DNA of 64,000 bases from Chitinilyticum litopenaei DSM 21440 (GCF_000428145.1 NZ_ATZJ01000001.1:342286-406285), one strand, 5' to 3'. Numbered from the stretch's first letter, positions 16,048-27,092 are shown. The notes: a model not told the origin generated them from the letters alone. Made by a program: numbers and translations.

Positions 16048-17814
16048 ATGGAAATTTCCGGTGCGGAAATTGTCACGCGCTGTCTGCAGGAAGAAGGCGT
16101 CGAATTCGTCTTCGGCTATCCTGGCGGCGCGGTACTTGAAATCTACGATGCAATTCACAAGCAGGACTTCTTCAAGCATGTGCTGGTTCGCCATGAACAG
16201 GCCGCCGTGCATGCCGCTGACGCGTATTCGCGTTCCAGCAACAAGGTCGGCGTTGCCCTGCTGACTTCCGGCCCCGGCGCCACCAACGGCATCACCGGCA
16301 TTGCCACCGCCTATATGGATTCGATCCCGCTGATCGTGATCTCGGGCCAGGTGGGTACGCCGATGATCGGCTCGGACGCCTTCCAGGAAGTCGACATGGT
16401 CGGCTGCTCGCGCCCGATCGTGAAGCACAACTTCCTGGTGAAGGATGTGCGCGACATCGCCGCAACCTTCAAGAAAGCCTTCCACATCGCCACGACCGGC
16501 CGTCCGGGCCCCGTGGTGATCGACATCCCCAAGGATGTCACCATTCACAAGACCAAGTTCGAATACCCGCAATCGGTATCGATCCGCAGCTACAACCCGC
16601 CGGTCAAGGGCCATCCTGGCCAGATCAAGAAGGCGGCCCAGCTGCTGGCCGATGCCAAGCGCCCCTTCGTCTACGTTGGCGGCGGCGCGGTACTGGGCAA
16701 TGCCAGCGCGGAAGTCACCGAGCTGGTCAAGCTGCTGAACCTGCCGTGCACCAATACCCTGATGGGTCTGGGCGCGCTGGATGGCACCGACGCCAACTTC
16801 GTCGGCATGCTCGGCATGCACGGCACCTACGAAGCCAACCTCGCGATGCAGTATTGCGACGTGCTGATCGCCATCGGCGCGCGCTTTGACGACCGCGTGA
16901 TTTCGGTGCCGAACCAGTTCCTGTCGCAAGCCAAGAAGATCGTTCACATCGACATCGACCCGTCGTCGATCGCCAAGCGCGTGAAGGTGGACGTACCCAT
17001 CGTTGGCGACGTGAAGAGCGTGGTCAGCGATCTGGTTGCACTGCTGAAGGAAACCGGCCAGCGTCCGAACGACAAGGCCCTGGCTGCCTGGTGGGATCAG
17101 GTCAACGAATGGCGCAAGCCCAATTCGCTGCTGTACACGCAGGATTCCGAAATCATCAAGCCGCAATTCGTGGTGCAAAAGCTGTGGGAAGTCACCGATG
17201 GTCAGGCCATCGTGACTTCGGACGTCGGTCAGCACCAGATGTTCGCCGCGCAGTATTACAAGTTCCGCCGTCCGCGCCAGTGGATCAATTCCGGCGGCCT
17301 GGGCACCATGGGCTTTGGCCTGCCTGCCGCCATGGGCGCGCAAATGGCCAACCCTTATGCGCAGGTGGCCTGCATTACCGGTGAAGCATCGATCCAGATG
17401 AACATCCAGGAATTGTCGACCTGCAAGCAGTACCACATCCCGGTGAAGATCATCAATCTGAACAACCGCTACCTGGGCATGGTTCGCCAGTGGCAGGAAT
17501 TCTTCTACGGCAACCGATACTCCGAGTCCTATATGGATGCGCTGCCAGACTTTGTAAAGCTTGCAGAAGCATACGGTCATATCGGCATGAAGATCGAGAA
17601 GCCGGCCGATGTCGAGCCGGCGCTGCGCGAAGCCTTCAGCGAAAAGCTGAAGGATAGGCTGGTATTCCTCGATTTCATCACCGACCAGAAGGCCAATGTC
17701 TTCCCGATGGTGCAAAACGGCAAGGGCCTGAACCAGATGGATCTGCCGGAGCACATGCGCGGCATGCAGCAGGTGCCGTTCGAAAACAACCGTGACTACG
17801 GCAACCTGTGCTGA
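16048..17814 (+). CDS. ilvI: Acetolactate synthase large subunit
   Basis: 588 aa. The ThDP-dependent enzyme makes acetolactate or acetohydroxybutyrate for Val, Leu and Ile synthesis. Catalytic Glu50 is in VRHEQAAVHAADAY. The ThDP/Mg motif is GEAS...IINLNN, with Glu in place of the usual Asp and Ala in place of the second Gly of GDGS. Domain order (PYR, central, PP) is complete. GAGGTGA six bases upstream of the ATG supports the start. It is first in the ilvI-ilvH-ilvC operon, with ilvH 13 bp downstream. Confidence 0.96.
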   Translation: MEISGAEIVTRCLQEEGVEFVFGYPGGAVLEIYDAIHKQDFFKHVLVRHEQAAVHAADAYSRSSNKVGVALLTSGPGATNGITGIATAYMDSIPLIVISGQVGTPMIGSDAFQEVDMVGCSRPIVKHNFLVKDVRDIAATFKKAFHIATTGRPGPVVIDIPKDVTIHKTKFEYPQSVSIRSYNPPVKGHPGQIKKAAQLLADAKRPFVYVGGGAVLGNASAEVTELVKLLNLPCTNTLMGLGALDGTDANFVGMLGMHGTYEANLAMQYCDVLIAIGARFDDRVISVPNQFLSQAKKIVHIDIDPSSIAKRVKVDVPIVGDVKSVVSDLVALLKETGQRPNDKALAAWWDQVNEWRKPNSLLYTQDSEIIKPQFVVQKLWEVTDGQAIVTSDVGQHQMFAAQYYKFRRPRQWINSGGLGTMGFGLPAAMGAQMANPYAQVACITGEASIQMNIQELSTCKQYHIPVKIINLNNRYLGMVRQWQEFFYGNRYSESYMDALPDFVKLAEAYGHIGMKIEKPADVEPALREAFSEKLKDRLVFLDFITDQKANVFPMVQNGKGLNQMDLPEHMRGMQQVPFENNRDYGNLC

Positions 17815-17827
17815 GGAGGAAACGAAC

Positions 17828-18319
17828 ATGCGACACATTCTTTCCATCCTGATTGAAAACGAAGCCGGCGCGCTCTCGCGCGTTACCGGGCTGTTTTCCG
17901 CACGCGGCTACAACATCGACTCGCTGACGGTGCAAACCACCGAAGACGTCACCATGAGCCGCATGACCATCGTCACGCACGGCTCCGACGACATCATCGA
18001 GCAGATCACCAAGCAGCTCAACAAGCTGGTGGAAGTGGTGAAGGTGATCGACCTGAACGAGGCCGATCACATCGAGCGCGAACTCATGCTGATCAAGGTG
18101 CGCGCCACCGGCAAGGAGCGCGACGAAATGAAGCGCATGGCGGACATCTTCCGCGGGCGCATCATCGATGTCACCGAAAAGAGCTACACCATCGAGCTGA
18201 CCGGCCCCGGTGAAAAGCTGGACGCCTTCATCAAGGCGCTGGACCCGGCCGTGATTCTCGAAACCGTACGCACCGGCGCTTCCGGCATCGGCCGCGGCGA
18301 ACGCATTCTCAAGATCTGA
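17828..18319 (+). CDS. ilvH: Acetolactate synthase small regulatory subunit
   Basis: 163 aa, family length. An N-terminal ACT domain (MRHILSILIENEAGALSRVTGLF...) binds valine for feedback control, and a C-terminal domain activates the large subunit (residues about 85-163, ending GRGERILKI). A strong Shine-Dalgarno, GAGGAGGA, overlaps the ilvI stop. It is coupled to ilvI. Confidence 0.97.
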   Translation: MRHILSILIENEAGALSRVTGLFSARGYNIDSLTVQTTEDVTMSRMTIVTHGSDDIIEQITKQLNKLVEVVKVIDLNEADHIERELMLIKVRATGKERDEMKRMADIFRGRIIDVTEKSYTIELTGPGEKLDAFIKALDPAVILETVRTGASGIGRGERILKI

Positions 18320-18325
18320 AATCGA

Positions 18326-19430
<1,105 letters not shown>

Positions 19431-19471
19431 GCGTCCTTGTGCTGCCGTACCCCTGTGTGCGGTGACCAGAC

Positions 19472-19500
19472 AAAACCGGCCTCTGGCCGGTTTTGTTTTT
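19472..19500 (+). terminator. Rho-independent terminator of the ilv operon
   Basis: AAAACCGGCC-TCT-GGCCGGTTTT hairpin followed by GTTTTT, 41 bp after the ilvC stop. Confidence 0.93.
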
Positions 19501-19845
19501 GCGGTGGCGTGGTGCCGGAAGCCGTGCGCGAGTTACTTTCCGCCTTGGACAGGCTGCTGCCGGATTTCTTGCTGCGCTCGGGGGTATCCTGTAAATTCTG
19601 CAGGCCGTCATCCGACGGCTTTGCTTTTCTGGCGATGCGATATCTAGGTTCTGTTGACGTTTTGTTTGTGTTCCCGCTGAAGCGATTTTTGCGCCGAATC
19701 AAGGCGTTGCGAGCGCCGCATAACGGGTTATGTCAGCGAAGCAACAACGCAGAGTCGGCGCAAAAAGTGTCCAGCCGGATGTGTTATCAAAAAGCCGGTT
19801 TGGCTGTTTTTGGCCTGACCCTGCGTTGCAAAGCCCTCACATAGA
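19501..19845. other. Intergenic region with two inverted repeats, possible mobile-element scar
   Basis: TTTTTGCGCCGA near 19687 and TCGGCGCAAAAA near 19755 form one inverted pair. GCTGTTTTTGGCCT (19803-19816) and its exact complement (19876-19889) form another, the second arm lying in the first codons of the DUF2752 gene. The segment is AT-richer than its surroundings and starts near GTTCTGTTGACGTTTTG. There is no intact ORF of interest; it may be an insertion-sequence remnant. Confidence 0.4.
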
Positions 19846-20331
19846 ATGACTATGCATCGGACTTCACGCCTTGTTTTAGGCCAAAAACAGCACAAACGGG
19901 CAGTGCAAACAAAGCGTCAACAAAACCTGAAACAACACTGGCGCTGGTTTTTGCTGCTGCCGGCGGCAATCCTGTGCGCGCTGGCCGTTCACCATCTGTA
20001 CCACCACGACCCGGAAATTTACGGCGGGCCGTTTCTGCCGTGCATTTTCTACGAGCTGACCGGGTTTTACTGTCCGGGCTGCGGCGCCACGCGCGCCGTG
20101 TATGCGCTGCTGCACCTCGATCCCGCGCGCGCCTTGCGCAAGAATGCCTTGCTGGTGCTGGTCGGCCTGCCGCTGCTGGCCTTTACGCTGCTCAACCATC
20201 TGGGGCCGCGCCGCCTGCTGGCGCTGCGCGCGGAGGGCCGGCTGTGGGCGGCGTTTGGCGTGCTGGCACTGCTGTTTGCCGTGCTGCGCAATATTCCGCA
20301 GGCGCCATTCAATCTGCTGGCGCCGCATTGA
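19846..20331 (+). CDS. DUF2752 membrane protein
   Basis: 161 aa. The DUF2752 signature CPGCGATRAVYALLHLDPARALRKNAL is at about residues 78-104. It is flanked by TM helices at about 36-54, 105-122 and 138-152. The N-terminal 30 residues are basic and include one arm of an inverted repeat; an internal start is possible but no better ATG exists before the first TM helix. The function of the family is unknown. Confidence 0.82.
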   Translation: MTMHRTSRLVLGQKQHKRAVQTKRQQNLKQHWRWFLLLPAAILCALAVHHLYHHDPEIYGGPFLPCIFYELTGFYCPGCGATRAVYALLHLDPARALRKNALLVLVGLPLLAFTLLNHLGPRRLLALRAEGRLWAAFGVLALLFAVLRNIPQAPFNLLAPH

Positions 20332-20404
20332 AAGTGATTATTCTGGCTGGTATATGCCGCCAACCTTTTTAAAATAATGGCTGTAAAGCAATAGGGAGTA
20401 ATGT

Positions 20405-20809
20405 ATGGCATTTTGCCAGCAGTGTGGCGCCGATAATCGGCAGGAAGCCCGTTTCTGTGTGCAATGTGGCGCAACACTGACCGCACCGTCGCCAGCGGTG
20501 GCGGCGCACGATCCCTATGCGGCCTCGCCGGCCACCGTTACCGCCGCGCGCAATGCGTCGAAAACCTCGACGCTGGCCATCATCAGCCTGATTGCCGGCA
20601 TTGTGCAGGTGCTGTGCTGCTTTGTGGGCGGACTGGTGGCGGTGATCTGCGGGCATCTGGCGCGCAGCGAAATCCGCAAGAGCGAAGGCAGCATTGACGG
20701 CGACGGTCTGGCACTGGCCGGGCTGATTCTCGGCTATATCGGCATCGCCTTCAGCGTGATTTATTTTGTCGGTGTCTTTGCCCTCGCTTTCTTTGCCGGG
20801 CTGAAGTAA
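20405..20809 (+). CDS. Zinc-ribbon DUF4190 membrane protein
   Basis: 134 aa. An N-terminal zinc ribbon (CQQCG...CVQCG, residues 4-24) is followed by a linker and a DUF4190 domain with two TM helices (STLAIISLIAGIVQVLCCFVGGLVAVICG and LALAGLILGYIGIAFSVIYFVGVFALAF) around the conserved HLARSEIRKSEGSIDGDGLA loop. GGGAG lies six bases upstream of the ATG. It is one of four zinc-ribbon membrane proteins in the window. The function is unknown. Confidence 0.85.
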   Translation: MAFCQQCGADNRQEARFCVQCGATLTAPSPAVAAHDPYAASPATVTAARNASKTSTLAIISLIAGIVQVLCCFVGGLVAVICGHLARSEIRKSEGSIDGDGLALAGLILGYIGIAFSVIYFVGVFALAFFAGLK

Positions 20810-20844
20810 CGCAAAAGCCGCGCGCGCTCGGTTACACTGCAGTC

Positions 20845-21747
20845 ATGAGTGACGCTGCCCGCTATCGTTTATCCCGCCTCTACAAGGTGCTGACCCACAT
20901 CGACGACCGGCTCGGCGAGAATCTCTCGCTGGGTGAGCTGGCCGGTGTGGCCTGTTATTCGCCTTATCATTTCGACCGGGTGTTCCTGCGCTATCGTGGC
21001 GTTTCGCCCGCCGAGCATGTGCGCCGCCGCCGCCTGATGCGTGCCGCGCACCGGCTGCGGCATGAGCCGGATTGTCCGATCGGCGAAATCGCCTACGAGT
21101 GCGGCTACAGCAACCAGGCCAATTTCTCGCGCGCCTTCCAGCAGCATTTCGGCATGAGTCCGCGCGCCTGGCGCAAGGGTGGCTGGCGCAGCTACATGCT
21201 GCAGCAGGTGGCGGCTTTTTCCGATGCCGACCGCGCCAACGAGGCCGAGCTGGAAACGCTGCAGTTTCGCGAGCCGGGCCTGCGCGAAGGGGTGGCCGCG
21301 CGCATCCAGGTGCGCAAGCTGCCAGCCCAGCGCACCGTGTCGCGCCAACTGGTGGGCCTGCTCTCGCAGGACCTCAGCGCGGCCTGCCAGCAGTTTGTCG
21401 GCGAATGTGCCGAAGCGGGCCTGCTGGGCGAGGCGCCGGTGTTTGTCGGCAGTTTTCTGGAAGACCCCGGTTTTACCGGCCGTGCGCATTTCATCTATGA
21501 ATTCGGCCTGCTCAGCGCCGCGCCGCTGATTCCGATGTCGCACGAATACCTGCTGCCCGGCGGTTACTACGCGTGTCTGGACTGGCAGGGCACCATGCCG
21601 TGGATGCGCTGGATGTATGAAGACTGGCTGGATCGCCATCCCGACTGGACGATGGACAGCCGTCGCCCGCATCTGGAATATCACCGCCAGGGTGACGACG
21701 GAGTGCGTCAGGGCACGCTGGCCATCCCGCTGATGCGCAAGACTTGA
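20845..21747 (+). CDS. AraC-family regulator with GyrI-like effector domain
   Basis: 300 aa. The N-terminal AraC helix-turn-helix pair lies at residues 9-105 (LSLGELAGVACYSPYHFDRVF and CPIGEIAYECGYSNQANFSRAFQQHFGMSPRAWR). The C-terminal half (about 150-300) is a GyrI-like/SOUL-type small-molecule-binding fold (IQVRKLPAQRTVSRQLVG ... PIMSHEYLLPGGYYA-like). This resembles the Rob/SoxS-plus-effector group that controls efflux or stress genes. Target genes are not evident from the neighbours. Confidence 0.88.
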   Translation: MSDAARYRLSRLYKVLTHIDDRLGENLSLGELAGVACYSPYHFDRVFLRYRGVSPAEHVRRRRLMRAAHRLRHEPDCPIGEIAYECGYSNQANFSRAFQQHFGMSPRAWRKGGWRSYMLQQVAAFSDADRANEAELETLQFREPGLREGVAARIQVRKLPAQRTVSRQLVGLLSQDLSAACQQFVGECAEAGLLGEAPVFVGSFLEDPGFTGRAHFIYEFGLLSAAPLIPMSHEYLLPGGYYACLDWQGTMPWMRWMYEDWLDRHPDWTMDSRRPHLEYHRQGDDGVRQGTLAIPLMRKT

Positions 21748-21766
21748 TCCATTGCCGCTTTCTACG

Positions 21767-21825
21767 GGGTATCGGGCTGTAGCCTTTCAGGGTTAAGGGC
21801 TGTGGGGTTATCCATGGTGATGTAT
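21767..21825. repeat. GGGTAT element, 59-bp class
   Basis: GGGTAT start, AGCC at positions 15-18, AAGGGCTGTGG at 29-39, end GATGTAT. It is 19 bp past the AraC stop. Confidence 0.75.
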
Positions 21826-21946
21826 TGACCGGTTTGTGCCATTTTCCCGCACACGCCGCCTTGTTGCTGTTTTAACTGTCAGCATGCTGGCAAAATATCG
21901 CCATGCCATGTAATTGGCCCTTCCCAAGCTCTGACAGGAAATCCCC

Positions 21947-23158
21947 ATGTATTGTCCTCATTGTGGCCAGCCGCACGGCAATGGCCGGTTTTGCCAGCAT
22001 TGCGGCGGCAAATTGCCCGCCGAACTGCAAAGCGGCCTGTCCCTCACGCCGTCCGATTCACAGCCGGCGCCCGCTGCCGATCCCTACGCCGCCTCGGCTG
22101 CCAGCCTGCAGACCGTGAGCCTTGCTGCCGAAGATCCGCGCGACCATTTCGGCTATGCCGGTTTCTGGGAGCGCTTTGCCGCGCACTTCATCGACAATCT
22201 GCTGATTGGCATCGTGGCCTATGGCTTGGTGATAGTCATCTTCATGCTGGTTGGCCTGGGGGCCGTCACGCAGGGCGGCGAGGCCATGAGTGCCCTGGGT
22301 GTGCTCGCCATGCTGCTTACCTGGGTGATCCTGATCGTCGTGCCCTGGCTGTACTTTGCCAAGATGGAATCCGGCGAGCGGCGCGCCACGCTGGGCAAGC
22401 GTGCGCTGGGCCTGGCGGTGCAGCGCGACGATGGCGAGGCCATCGGTTTCGGGCGGGCAAGCGGGCGCTACTTCGCCAAGATGATTTCGGCCATGGTGCT
22501 GATGATCGGCTATCTGATCCAGCCATTTACCGCGCGCAAGCAGGCGCTGCACGACATGATGAGCGACGTGGTCGTGGTGCGCACGCGCGAGCGCAGCGGC
22601 GGGGCGCTCTGGGTGGTCGTTGGCGTGGTGGTGCTCTTCGTGCTGGTGGCCGTGATCGGCATTCTGGCGGCGATTGCCATCCCGGCCTACTCGGAATACC
22701 AGAAGAAGGCCTTGCTGCGCGGTGCGGAAGTCCAGCTGCGCGCGGCCAGCACCATGGTTGGCGAGTATTATCTCAGCAACGATGGCAAGCTGCCGGCCAG
22801 CCTGGCTGCCGCCGGCTATACCGCCAGCGGCACGGAAGGCGTGGCGCTCGAATTCGATGCGGACAACGGCGTGATTGCCGCGACCTTCAGCAAGGCCCGC
22901 CTGCAGGATGCGAAGCTGGAGTTTGTGCCCAGTCTGGACGACGAGGGCAATGTGCAATGGCAGTGCGAGTACAGCGGCCTGAGCGAAACCGAGGCGCCGA
23001 AAGATTGCCTTGACGCAGTGACTGCCCAGCAGCAGCGCGATGCCAGGGCGGCGGCAGACGCCGAGGCCGAAGCGGCGGCTGCCGCTGCCGAGCCGGAAAC
23101 CGATTACGCGGAGGAAGCTCCCGTCAACGAAGGCGAACGGCCCGCCGTCAGCGAATAA
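21947..23158 (+). CDS. Zinc ribbon-RDD-type IV pilin-like fusion protein
   Basis: 403 aa. Domains in order: zinc ribbon (CPHCG...CQHCG, residues 3-24); Ala/Pro linker; RDD membrane domain with three or four TM helices (WERFAAHFIDNLLIGIVAYGL ... RRATLGKRALGLAVQ ... KQALHDMMSDVVVV, about 65-215); a further TM helix that continues as IGILAAIAIPAYSEYQKKALLRGAEVQ, the classic hydrophobic N-terminal helix of type IV pilins, followed by a pilin-like globular stretch; and an acidic Ala/Glu tail. No prepilin peptidase site (G followed by F-T-L-I-E) precedes the helix, so it is not a normal pilin. An AGGAA ribosome binding site supports the ATG. It probably sits in the inner membrane with the pilin-like part outside. 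Confidence 0.85.
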   Translation: MYCPHCGQPHGNGRFCQHCGGKLPAELQSGLSLTPSDSQPAPAADPYAASAASLQTVSLAAEDPRDHFGYAGFWERFAAHFIDNLLIGIVAYGLVIVIFMLVGLGAVTQGGEAMSALGVLAMLLTWVILIVVPWLYFAKMESGERRATLGKRALGLAVQRDDGEAIGFGRASGRYFAKMISAMVLMIGYLIQPFTARKQALHDMMSDVVVVRTRERSGGALWVVVGVVVLFVLVAVIGILAAIAIPAYSEYQKKALLRGAEVQLRAASTMVGEYYLSNDGKLPASLAAAGYTASGTEGVALEFDADNGVIAATFSKARLQDAKLEFVPSLDDEGNVQWQCEYSGLSETEAPKDCLDAVTAQQQRDARAAADAEAEAAAAAAEPETDYAEEAPVNEGERPAVSE

Positions 23159-23245
23159 GACTCAGCGACTAAGGCATCCGGCCGGCGTCGCCCTTTCAGG
23201 AGAGGGGCGGTGCTGGCCGGAGCTGCCGGCGGTGTGCGCAGAACG

Positions 23246-23277
23246 CAAAAAAGCCAAGGTTTTCACCTTGGCTTTTT
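23246..23277. terminator. Bidirectional terminator
   Basis: AAAAGCCAAGGT/ACCTTGGCTTTT hairpin with T tracts on both strands. It can end both the plus-strand fusion gene and the minus-strand tRNA. Confidence 0.88.
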
Positions 23278-23285
23278 CAGTATCC

Positions 23286-23362
23286 TGGTCGGAGTGAGAG
23301 GATTCGAACCTCCGGCCTCTACGTCCCGAACGTAGCGCTCTACCAGGCTAAGCTACACTCCG
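23286..23362 (-). tRNA. tRNA-Pro (anticodon CGG)
   Basis: 77 nt including an encoded CCA (23286-23288). Acceptor arms CGGAGTG/CACTCCG, D-arm AGCTTAGCCTGGTAGAGC, anticodon stem CTACG/CGTAG around loop TTCGGGA giving anticodon CGG, and T-loop GGTTCGAATCC. All arms pair as expected. Confidence 0.96.
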
Positions 23363-23458
23363 ATTTCTCGTCTTGCGACTTGAGGGCTGCATTATGGTAA
23401 CGCGGCCTCTGGCTGTCAAGCAAAATTCATGATTTTTTATGACAGCCAGTCGATTCAA

Positions 23459-24421
23459 TCAGTTATGGCGGTCGATGGCGATGCGGGCAAGGCTGTGCAG
23501 CGCCCGGGTGAAGTCATTGTCCGGCAGGCTGGCCAGGCAGGCGACGGCCAGCGCCGCTTCGCTTTCCGCCACGCTGCGCGCATAGCCCAGCGCGCCGCTG
23601 CCTTGCACGGCGGCGAGCACGGCGTCGAAATGGTCGCGGCTGGCTTCAAGCAGCGCGGTGCGCACCGTTGCTGCGGCGGCAGCTTCGCCATGCCGCATGA
23701 CGTGAATCAGCGGCAGCGTCGGCTTGCCCTCGGCCAGGTCGTCGCCGAGATTCTTGCCGATTTCCTCGGTCTGGCCGGTGTAGTCCAGCACATCGTCGAT
23801 GATCTGGAAGGCGGTGCCCAGATGCATGCCGTAGCGGGCCAGCGCGTCTTCCGTTGCCGGGTCGGCGCCATTGATGATGGCGCCCAGTCTGGCGGCAGCC
23901 TCGAAGAGCTTGGCGGTCTTGTAGCGGATCACCTGCAGGTAGCCGGCTTCGTCGATATCGACATTGCCGATGTTCATCAGCTGCAGCACTTCACCCTCGG
24001 CGATGACATTGGTCGCGTCGGCCACCACCGAGAGGATGCGCATCGAGTCGCAGCTGACCATCATCTGGAAGGCGCGGCTGTAGAGGAAATCGCCGACCAG
24101 CACGCTGGCGGCGTTACCGAACAGCGCATTGGCCGTGTCGCGACCGCGCCTGAGGCTGGATTCATCGACCACATCGTCATGCAGCAGCGTGGCGGTGTGG
24201 ATGAACTCGATGACGGCCGCCAGTTCGCGGTGGCTGGAGCCCTGATAACCGAGCGCGCGCGCGGTCAGCAGCACCAGCACCGGGCGCAGGCGTTTGCCGC
24301 CCGAGCCGACGATGTATTCGGCGATCTGCCGCACCAGCAGCACGTCCGAATGCAGCCGGTTGCGGATCAGCTGATCCACGGCGGGCATTTCATCGGCAAG
24401 CACGGTTTTGACGAACTCCAT
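23459..24421 (-). CDS. ispB: Octaprenyl diphosphate synthase
   Basis: 320 aa. This trans-prenyltransferase makes the ubiquinone side chain. The first aspartate-rich motif is DDVVDESSLRRG near residue 84 and the second is DDVLDYTGQ near residue 211. GSGGKRLRP is the conserved substrate-binding motif. The ATG at 24421 gives the usual start (MEFVKTVLADEM). It is divergent from rplU, the common ispB/rplU-rpmA-obgE arrangement in beta- and gammaproteobacteria. Confidence 0.95.
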   Translation of the reverse strand: MEFVKTVLADEMPAVDQLIRNRLHSDVLLVRQIAEYIVGSGGKRLRPVLVLLTARALGYQGSSHRELAAVIEFIHTATLLHDDVVDESSLRRGRDTANALFGNAASVLVGDFLYSRAFQMMVSCDSMRILSVVADATNVIAEGEVLQLMNIGNVDIDEAGYLQVIRYKTAKLFEAAARLGAIINGADPATEDALARYGMHLGTAFQIIDDVLDYTGQTEEIGKNLGDDLAEGKPTLPLIHVMRHGEAAAAATVRTALLEASRDHFDAVLAAVQGSGALGYARSVAESEAALAVACLASLPDNDFTRALHSLARIAIDRHN

Positions 24422-24553
24422 CGACACGGCGGATCCTCGCTGGCCTGCCGCAGCGCGGACAGGGACATTTGACAAAGGGTGCAATTTTAGCAGAAACGCC
24501 GTGGCGGCGCGTGCTCGCCGGCGCTCCGGGCAGGGGGTACGCGCCATAAGTGC

Positions 24554-24582
24554 TTGACGGCAATGGAACATGCGGGTAAATT
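24554..24582 (+). promoter_or_regulatory. Probable sigma-70 promoter of rplU-rpmA
   Basis: TTGACG (24554-24559), a 17-bp spacer, then TAAATT (24577-24582), 79 bp before the rplU ATG. A leader binding ribosomal protein L20/L21-type regulators is not obvious. Confidence 0.6.
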
Positions 24583-24660
24583 TGCCGGCTTCCCGTATTC
24601 GGGAGAACGCTTGTCGCGAGTTCGGCAAGTGATTTTGGGTGACTCTTAACGGAGCTTGTT

Positions 24661-24972
24661 ATGTATGCAGTCGTAAAAACCGGTGGCAAGCAGTACAAAG
24701 TTGCTGTCGGCGAAAAACTTAAAGTAGAACAGATTGCTGCAGACATCGACAGCCAGATCGTACTGAATGAAGTATTGATGGTGGCAGACGGTGACGCAGT
24801 AGTGATTGGTACTCCGGTAGTAGCCGGCGCCGCCATCAAGGCAACCGTGGTATCCCACGGCCGTGGTGACAAGGTACGCATCTTCAAGATGCGTCGCCGC
24901 AAGCACTACATGAAGCGTCAGGGCCATCGCCAGAACTACACCGAAATCCGCATCGACGCGATCGAAAAGTAA
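24661..24972 (+). CDS. rplU: 50S ribosomal protein L21
   Basis: 103 aa, exact family length. It begins [24 protein letters not shown] and contains the conserved [24 protein letters not shown]-terminal rRNA-binding region. It is first in rplU-rpmA, 18 bp before rpmA. Confidence 0.98.
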   Translation: MYAVVKTGGKQYKVAVGEKLKVEQIAADIDSQIVLNEVLMVADGDAVVIGTPVVAGAAIKATVVSHGRGDKVRIFKMRRRKHYMKRQGHRQNYTEIRIDAIEK

Positions 24973-24990
24973 TCTTCAGGAGCTAAGAAC

Positions 24991-25263
24991 ATGGCACACA
25001 AGAAAGCTGGCGGTAGTTCCCGCAACGGCCGCGATTCGGAAGCCAAACGCCTGGGTATCAAGGTATACGGCGGTGAGCTGATTCCGGCAGGTTCCATCAT
25101 CGTGCGTCAGCGCGGCACCGAGTTCCACGCAGGTGAGAACGTTGGCATGGGCAAGGATCACACCCTGTTCGCCAAGGTGGATGGTTATGTGAGCTACGCC
25201 GTCAAGGGCGCGCTGAAGCGTCGCACCGTGACCGTAACTCCGTACACCGGCGAAGAAGCGTAA
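24991..25263 (+). CDS. rpmA: 50S ribosomal protein L27
   Basis: 90 aa. N-terminus [22 protein letters not shown] is the flexible tail reaching the peptidyl-transferase centre; [10 protein letters not shown] and GKDHTLFA are diagnostic. AGGAGCT lies eight to ten bases upstream of the ATG. No N-terminal propeptide is present, unlike in Firmicutes. Confidence 0.98.
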   Translation: MAHKKAGGSSRNGRDSEAKRLGIKVYGGELIPAGSIIVRQRGTEFHAGENVGMGKDHTLFAKVDGYVSYAVKGALKRRTVTVTPYTGEEA

Positions 25264-25287
25264 GTCGCGCTTTTCCCGGTTCGCGAG

Positions 25288-25316
25288 AAGCCCTGTCTTT
25301 CGAGATGGGGCTTTTT
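25288..25316 (+). terminator. Terminator after rpmA
   Basis: AAGCCC...GGGCTT stem with TTCG tetraloop (two internal mismatches) followed by TTTTTAG. It is located 94 bp before obgE, so obgE probably has its own promoter or partial read-through. Confidence 0.75.
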
Positions 25317-25382
25317 AGTTTTGCAATTCGGAAAATGCGCAGCCGCGTTACCCGATGACGTCGCTGCGGCGGCATGGGGTAA

Positions 25383-26588
<1,206 letters not shown>

Positions 26589-26602
26589 GTTCTGCAATCA
26601 AC

Positions 26603-26631
26603 AAAAAAGGCCTGCGCAAGCAGGCTTTTTT
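26603..26631 (+). terminator. Terminator after obgE
   Basis: A tract, GCCTGC-GCAA-GCAGGC stem and TTTTTT, 14 bp after the obgE stop. The A/T-flanked stem could act in both directions. Confidence 0.92.
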
Positions 26632-26688
26632 GTTGGGTGGCATCCGCTCCGGTTACAATCCAATGCTTACTGCCTTGTTGGAATTGCC

Positions 26689-27018
26689 ATGCTGCACCAG
26701 TTGCTGCTTGATTACCTCGTCCCATGCTGCCTGTTCGGCGCGGCCTTTGGCGTGCTGGCGTACTACTACTATCTGAACAAGCTGCACGATGTGGTGCGTG
26801 AATGCTATCCCGGCTTGCTGGAGTATGATCCGCACGATTACCGGGTCAATCTGGACCAGCCTTTCCAGGCTTTGAAGGATGTGCCGCCCATTCTCAAAAG
26901 CGGCGTCTGGAGGCAATTCCCGGAGCCGTCGCACATCGCCCTGTGCCATAGGGCCCGCATTGCCGACCGCACCTGGATGATCAGTGTCGCGGGCTTGCTG
27001 CTGCCCTTTTTCATCTGA
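26689..27018 (+). CDS. Small membrane protein, unknown
   Basis: 109 aa from the ATG at 26689. A TM helix (YLVPCCLFGAAFGVLAYYYYL) lies near the N-terminus and a second (WMISVAGLLLPFFI) at the extreme C-terminus, with a soluble stretch between. No family is recognised. The open frame upstream extends into the obgE terminator, so the internal ATG is preferred. It is convergent with the threonine-aldolase-like gene. Confidence 0.6.
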   Translation: MLHQLLLDYLVPCCLFGAAFGVLAYYYYLNKLHDVVRECYPGLLEYDPHDYRVNLDQPFQALKDVPPILKSGVWRQFPEPSHIALCHRARIADRTWMISVAGLLLPFFI

Positions 27019-27043
27019 TCACGGCGGGGGTGGATACGGCTGG

Positions 27044-27092
27044 ATGTATTGCCGTGCAGCCCCTTTTTTTTCAGGCTTTTCTCTGTATACCT
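27044..27092. repeat. GGGTAT element, 49-bp class
   Basis: Starts ATGTAT and ends ATACCT. AGCC at 15-18 and GGCT at 31-34. It lies between two convergent genes. Confidence 0.75.

Noticed and set aside
23286..23362. tRNA-Pro as integration site of a genomic island
   Set aside because: No integrase and no direct repeat of the tRNA 3' end was seen on either side; adjacent genes are ordinary housekeeping genes.
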